From NCBI RefSeq assembly GCF_907163085.1, contig NZ_CAJQTX010000011.1:186001-250000 (forward strand): a stretch of DNA of 64,000 nucleotides, read 5' to 3'. Both the position numbers and the translations under genes were made by a program. The stretch is from Candidatus Accumulibacter sp. ACC003. Its GTDB lineage: Bacteria; Pseudomonadota; Gammaproteobacteria; Burkholderiales; Rhodocyclaceae. The notes below the pieces were generated by a model. It was not told the DNA's origin and searched no databases. It saw nothing but the letters and a program-made list of their open reading frames with translations. Below, piece after piece: positions 60,853 through 64,000 of the stretch. Each line of letters starts with the position of its first letter. Position 1 is the first letter of the stretch.

Positions 60853-62013
60853 TCAGTGCTCCTTGCCATCAACCCGTGGCTGCACGAGGTAGGGGATATA
60901 GCGCCAGGCGAGGATCGCAAAACAAGCGAACCAGCACGCCGCAGCGAGCTCGATCCAGCGCAGGTAGCCGGCCGGGTCGAGCTGCGGGACGACGATGCGG
61001 ATGACGAAACCGGCAATCATTATCCACAGCACGGCCTTGTCGAGGCGATCGAAGACGACTTTTCGGCCGGTGTGGCCGTTCACGATGCGGATCAACATCG
61101 CCGGGATGATCAGCCCCATGGCGCCGAAGGTGAACACGTGCATCGCGACCGTGCCGATCCACGCGGGTTGAACCCGATAATCGACAAATTGCAGCAGTAG
61201 CTGCGCGACGATCGCCAGGTAGCCGAGGTACATGATGCCGATGTCCAGCCGGCGCATCGCCAGTTGCGGTTGCCAGTAGACGAAGCGGCCGATCAGCAGC
61301 AGCGCCAGCAACAGGCCGATCCATGCCGATACCGGCGCCGGCAGCAGACTGGCAAAAACCAGCAGCAGTGCCAGCAACTTAATGCTGGTGTCGAGCAGCG
61401 CGTTGCGCAGGATGTTGGCCTGCATGGCGTTCTTCATGAACTGCGTCAGCGTCCGTTCGATCATCACCAGAAAGGCGACCCGGAAAAGCGCCATGGTCAT
61501 CGTCGCGCCGGCGTGGAAATGGTCGTCGCTGAGCAGCAGGTTCTTGGCCACCAGGAACAGCGGCAGAATGATCAGGAAGAAGTAGTTGTCGCGGAAGGAA
61601 TCGTTCTGCCGGTGGCGGACCAGCGACCACAGCAGCATGCCGACCAGCGACGCCAGGAAGAGATTGTTCGAGATGCGAAAAAGCAGCGGCGGCAGCGCGC
61701 CGGCGAAGACCATGCCGGCGCGTTCGAGCAGCCAGGCGCCGACCAGCATGATCAGCGAGACGCCGTGGTAACCACGAATCTTCACCCAGTTCTTGGTCGA
61801 GGTCAGCAGGAAGCCGCCCATCACCGCCCAGCCAAAGCCGAAGAACATTTCGTGCGCATGCCACTGCGTCGGCGAGAACGGCGCCGGCGGCGGCGTCAGC
61901 GTGCCCGAGAAATACAGCGCCCAGATGACTGGCAGGCTCAGTCCCGATAGGCAGGCGAGGGCAAAGAACGGTCTGAAACCGACCAGCCAAAGGGGGTGCG
62001 TCGAGAATGGCAT
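60853..62013 (-). CDS. nnrS: NnrS-family heme-copper membrane protein
   Basis: 386 residues from the ATG at 62013 (MPFSTHPLWLVGFRPFF); the frame extends farther but without family similarity. About twelve hydrophobic helices are visible, with PTQWHAHEMFFGFGWAVMGGFLLTSTKNW, the typical NnrS His-rich motif, and MHVFTFGAMGLIIPAMLIR. NnrS proteins protect against nitric oxide and nitrosative stress, which suits an organism that denitrifies. No nor or nir genes are nearby. Confidence 0.9.
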   Translation of the reverse strand: MPFSTHPLWLVGFRPFFALACLSGLSLPVIWALYFSGTLTPPPAPFSPTQWHAHEMFFGFGWAVMGGFLLTSTKNWVKIRGYHGVSLIMLVGAWLLERAGMVFAGALPPLLFRISNNLFLASLVGMLLWSLVRHRQNDSFRDNYFFLIILPLFLVAKNLLLSDDHFHAGATMTMALFRVAFLVMIERTLTQFMKNAMQANILRNALLDTSIKLLALLLVFASLLPAPVSAWIGLLLALLLIGRFVYWQPQLAMRRLDIGIMYLGYLAIVAQLLLQFVDYRVQPAWIGTVAMHVFTFGAMGLIIPAMLIRIVNGHTGRKVVFDRLDKAVLWIMIAGFVIRIVVPQLDPAGYLRWIELAAACWFACFAILAWRYIPYLVQPRVDGKEH

Positions 62014-62145
62014 GTTCACGGGCCTGAGTGAGTTTGTCGGTCGAGCAGCGGTGATGTTTGGTGAGGCCGCTGTGTCCACTTGTCGCTGCGTCCAGCATTG
62101 ACCAGCGATTGGATTGTCGCGCACGGCGGCGTCTCTGGCTTTGAT

Positions 62146-62829
62146 CTAGAACGGCGCCGGCGACCGAAAGAATAGTCGTTCGTCGCTCGCGGGGTGCGCG
62201 AATGCCAGCTCTTCGGCGTGCAGCAGCAAGCGCCTGGCGTGCGCCGTGCTGGCGGCGCCGCCGTAGAGCGCGTCGCCGACGATCGGGTGGCCCAGCGCCA
62301 GCAAGTGTACGCGCAACTGGTGCGTGCGACCCGTCTCGGGGATCAGAGCCAGCCGTGAGGTGTCGGTCGTCGAATCGTAGCCGAGCACCTGGTAGCGGGT
62401 CAGCGCGCGTTTGCCAGCGACCAGGTCGACTTTCTGGCGCGGTCTGTTGGGCCAGTCGGCGAGCAGCGGCAGGTCGATTTCGCCACTCGCCAGCGTCAAT
62501 CGTCCGGCGACGACCGCCAGATAGCGCTTGTCGACCTGCCGCTCGGCGAACTGTCTGCTCAAGCGCCGCTGCATCTCCGGACCGCGGGCCATGAGCAGCA
62601 GGCCGGAGGTGTGCATGTCGAGGCGATGCACCGTCAGCGCGTCGGCGAATTCGGCCTGCACGCGGCGGCTGAGGCAGTCCTGCTTGTCTTCGCCGCGACC
62701 CGGGACCGAGAGCAGGCCGGCCGGTTTGCTGGCCACCAGTACGGCGGTATCGACATGGACGATCTCGATGGCCGCATCCTGCGGCTTGGCGAAGTTGGTG
62801 GCGGTCGCGCTCGGGATGATGTGCGGCAT
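62146..62829 (-). CDS. RluA-family pseudouridine synthase
   Basis: 227 residues from the ATG at 62829 (MPHIIPSAT); the longer frame reads back into IS sequence. HRLDMHTSGLLLMARG holds the catalytic Asp, and KRYLAVVAGRL, PETGRTHQLRVHLLALGHPIVGD are RluA-family motifs. No S4 domain is present. It modifies rRNA or tRNA uridines; the closest match is the RluA type. An IS end lies 14 bases upstream of the start, so its native promoter may have been displaced. Confidence 0.9.
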   Translation of the reverse strand: MPHIIPSATATNFAKPQDAAIEIVHVDTAVLVASKPAGLLSVPGRGEDKQDCLSRRVQAEFADALTVHRLDMHTSGLLLMARGPEMQRRLSRQFAERQVDKRYLAVVAGRLTLASGEIDLPLLADWPNRPRQKVDLVAGKRALTRYQVLGYDSTTDTSRLALIPETGRTHQLRVHLLALGHPIVGDALYGGAASTAHARRLLLHAEELAFAHPASDERLFFRSPAPF

Positions 62830-62842
62830 GGCGGGTTGAACC

Positions 62843-63366
62843 CATAGCCTTATACACAACTTTAGGTTTCCTCTATAAGCTATCGTTTTTCCTTGAGAAG
62901 GCATCATGGCGAGGTGGGCTGAGGAGGAGTTGAAGGGAATCAACCTGGGTGACGGCCGTCGGGACAAACGAGCAATCAGGTTGCTGGATACGCTTTCTGC
63001 GAGACCGACGGCGAGTATCCCGGGGGCGTGTTCGGACTGGTCGGAGACGATGGCGGCTTACCGCTTCTTCGGCAACGATGACATTACGTGGGAGGCTATC
63101 CTCCGGCCCCATTGGTCTTGCTGCCGGACGCGAATCGCGCAGCACAAAGTCGTGCTGATGCTGCAAGACACCACCGAACTGGACTTCAACGGGCAGAGCA
63201 TCTCTGGCTTGGGGCCGCTGAGCTACGAAGCGCAGCGAGGCCTTTACGTGCATCCGACGTATGCGGTCAGCGTCGATCGCGAGCCCTTGGGCGTTCTGGA
63301 CGCTTGGATGTGGGCGCGCGAGCCGAAGGACGCCAACGGCCGGCGCCCGGGGATCAAAGAGAGCAC
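62843..63366 (+). mobile_element. IS4/Tn5-type insertion sequence, left part
   Basis: CATAGCCTTATACACAACT (62843-62861) resembles the IS50 outer end, sharing CTTATACACAA, and marks the left end. The transposase gene starts 45 bases later and is cut at about 63366 by the next element. The right end is not in this window. Confidence 0.8.
62906..63366 (+). pseudogene. IS4-family (Tn5-like) transposase, 3' part missing
   Basis: The N-terminal 154 residues of a Tn5-type transposase: MARWAEEELKGINLGDGRRDKRAIRLL DNA-binding part, SDWSETMAAYRFFGNDD, and the first catalytic Asp in LMLQDTTELDF (Asp88). After IKESTR the frame enters a second insertion sequence and runs to 63601 as nonsense. Ribosome-binding site AGAAGG precedes the ATG. 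The gene is disrupted unless the rest lies outside the window. Confidence 0.85.
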
Positions 63367-64000
63367 CAGGGCCTCCGCACTCGGCTGTCATAGCGGTGTG
63401 AGGCCCAGCATCGTCATCCGGACATCGTCATCCCAAGCAGCTCCTTTGCGCTTCAAGCGTAAGCTGGCTTTAGTCTTGTCGGTCGTATCCAGACGAATCA
63501 GGTTGAGAACGATTTTCTTCAAGAGGGAGAGGTTCTGTGGGGCGTTGTCCTTGCGTACAGTGCTGGCATCTTCACGAAAGCTGACGTCGAGCACCCAGTG
63601 AAGGCGGTTTTCTACGCCCCAATGGCCTCGCACCGCGGCCGCCAGCTCTTCGGCGGTCAAGGCACGAGAACTGATGTAGTAGCGTCGCTCGAAGTTCGAT
63701 TCCTTGTCGCCAACCTTGCGCAGGGAGTCGACCAGGCCGATCGTCTGGCACTTCGGCCAATCGGCCAGATCAACGAGTCCTTGCGCAGGCAAGACCGAGG
63801 CGATCTGTCCGACGATTCGACCATGGGACTTGCGGGCCTGACGGTGGCGATCAACGGCCTCGGATTGATACTGGTCGATGAACTCGGTCTCGATGGCTTC
63901 CAGCAACGTCGGCTGGTTGCCTTTGACCGCCAGCAGGTAGTCACCGCCTTGATCCGTGATCTGCCGAGCAATAGTTTTCTGGCAGCCCATGGCGTCGATG
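63367..64000 (-). mobile_element. ISAs1-type insertion sequence (runs past window end)
   Basis: Begins with CAGGGCCTCCGCACTC at 63367, fitting the CAGGG-type ends of the ISAs1 family. Its transposase reads on the minus strand and ends 21 bases inside this end. It was inserted in the IS4-type element. Confidence 0.75.
63388..64000 (-). CDS. ISAs1-family transposase (N-terminal part outside window)
   Basis: C-terminal 204 or so residues. IDAMGCQKTIA at the window edge carries a catalytic Asp of the DDE triad; GGDYLLAVKGNQPTLLEAIE and RGHWGVENRLHWVLDVSFREDAS carry the final Glu region. The C-terminus LRLKRKGAAWDDDVRMTMLGLTPL is family-like. The Met at 63990 is internal, not a start. Confidence 0.9.
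   Translation of the reverse strand, partial: IDAMGCQKTIARQITDQGGDYLLAVKGNQPTLLEAIETEFIDQYQSEAVDRHRQARKSHGRIVGQIASVLPAQGLVDLADWPKCQTIGLVDSLRKVGDKESNFERRYYISSRALTAEELAAAVRGHWGVENRLHWVLDVSFREDASTVRKDNAPQNLSLLKKIVLNLIRLDTTDKTKASLRLKRKGAAWDDDVRMTMLGLTPL

Overview
The window reads as chromosomal DNA of a betaproteobacterium in the Rhodocyclales, most like Candidatus Accumulibacter. This is an inference from gene order (hflK-hflC-DUF2065-hisZ-purA; gyrA-pheA-hisC-tyrA-aroA/cmk-rpsA-ihfB-lapA-lapB; rpsB-tsf-pyrH-frr-uppS-cdsA-dxr-rseP-bamA-skp-lpxD-fabZ-lpxA-lpxB-rnhB), high G+C codon use, and interspersed GTCA(C/T)TGCGAG-type repeats. No rRNA, tRNA or CRISPR array was seen.

Layout. 1-4.6 kb: membrane protease regulators HflK/HflC, a DUF2065 peptide, HisZ and PurA, all closely coupled. 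4.8-6.5 kb: two uncharacterised proteins, the second faintly phasin-like. 6.9-17 kb: gyrA, then the aromatic amino acid/histidine cluster ending in a fused AroA-cytidylate kinase, then rpsA and ihfB. 17-22.4 kb: lipopolysaccharide control and heptose synthesis (lapA, lapB, rfaE1, hldD), cysM and a DEDD exonuclease. 22.5-27.6 kb: a DUF3616 protein, an amino-acid-type ABC binding protein, a DUF2189 membrane protein, a small membrane protein and rimO. 27.6-33.8 kb, minus strand: SOS-controlled dnaE2, and upstream of it a compact cassette of an exported Cys-containing protein, a PqqD-like protein, an HPr-kinase-like protein and a nucleotidyltransferase. 34.2-37.6 kb: glnD and map.

37.8-40.5 kb: a two-gene mobile element (DUF4338/DruA-like protein plus DDE transposase) inserted in the divergent map/rpsB intergenic region, leaving the rpsB promoter intact. 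40.6-55.9 kb: the classical translation/envelope operon, where undecaprenyl-PP, CDP-diacylglycerol, isoprenoid, outer-membrane assembly and lipid A genes follow each other with short gaps or 4-base overlaps, ending with rnhB and a SpoU-type rRNA methyltransferase.

55.9-59.6 kb is a decay zone. It holds a broken GDP-L-fucose synthase, a 21-bp tandem array, two ~160-bp palindromic repeat units, marC, more repeat copies, and a gene remnant with an in-frame stop whose 3' end runs into a repeat. 59.6-62.8 kb: an MFS transporter, an NnrS protein and an RluA-type pseudouridine synthase. The right edge holds an IS4/Tn5-type element cut by an ISAs1-type element that runs off the window.

Most interesting: the PqqD-like/HPr-kinase-like/nucleotidyltransferase cassette with a candidate exported partner; the DruA-like protein carried by a transposon; the dnaE2 gene with an SOS box but no imuA/imuB beside it; an isoleucine at the quinolone-resistance position of GyrA; and the repeat-driven decay zone.
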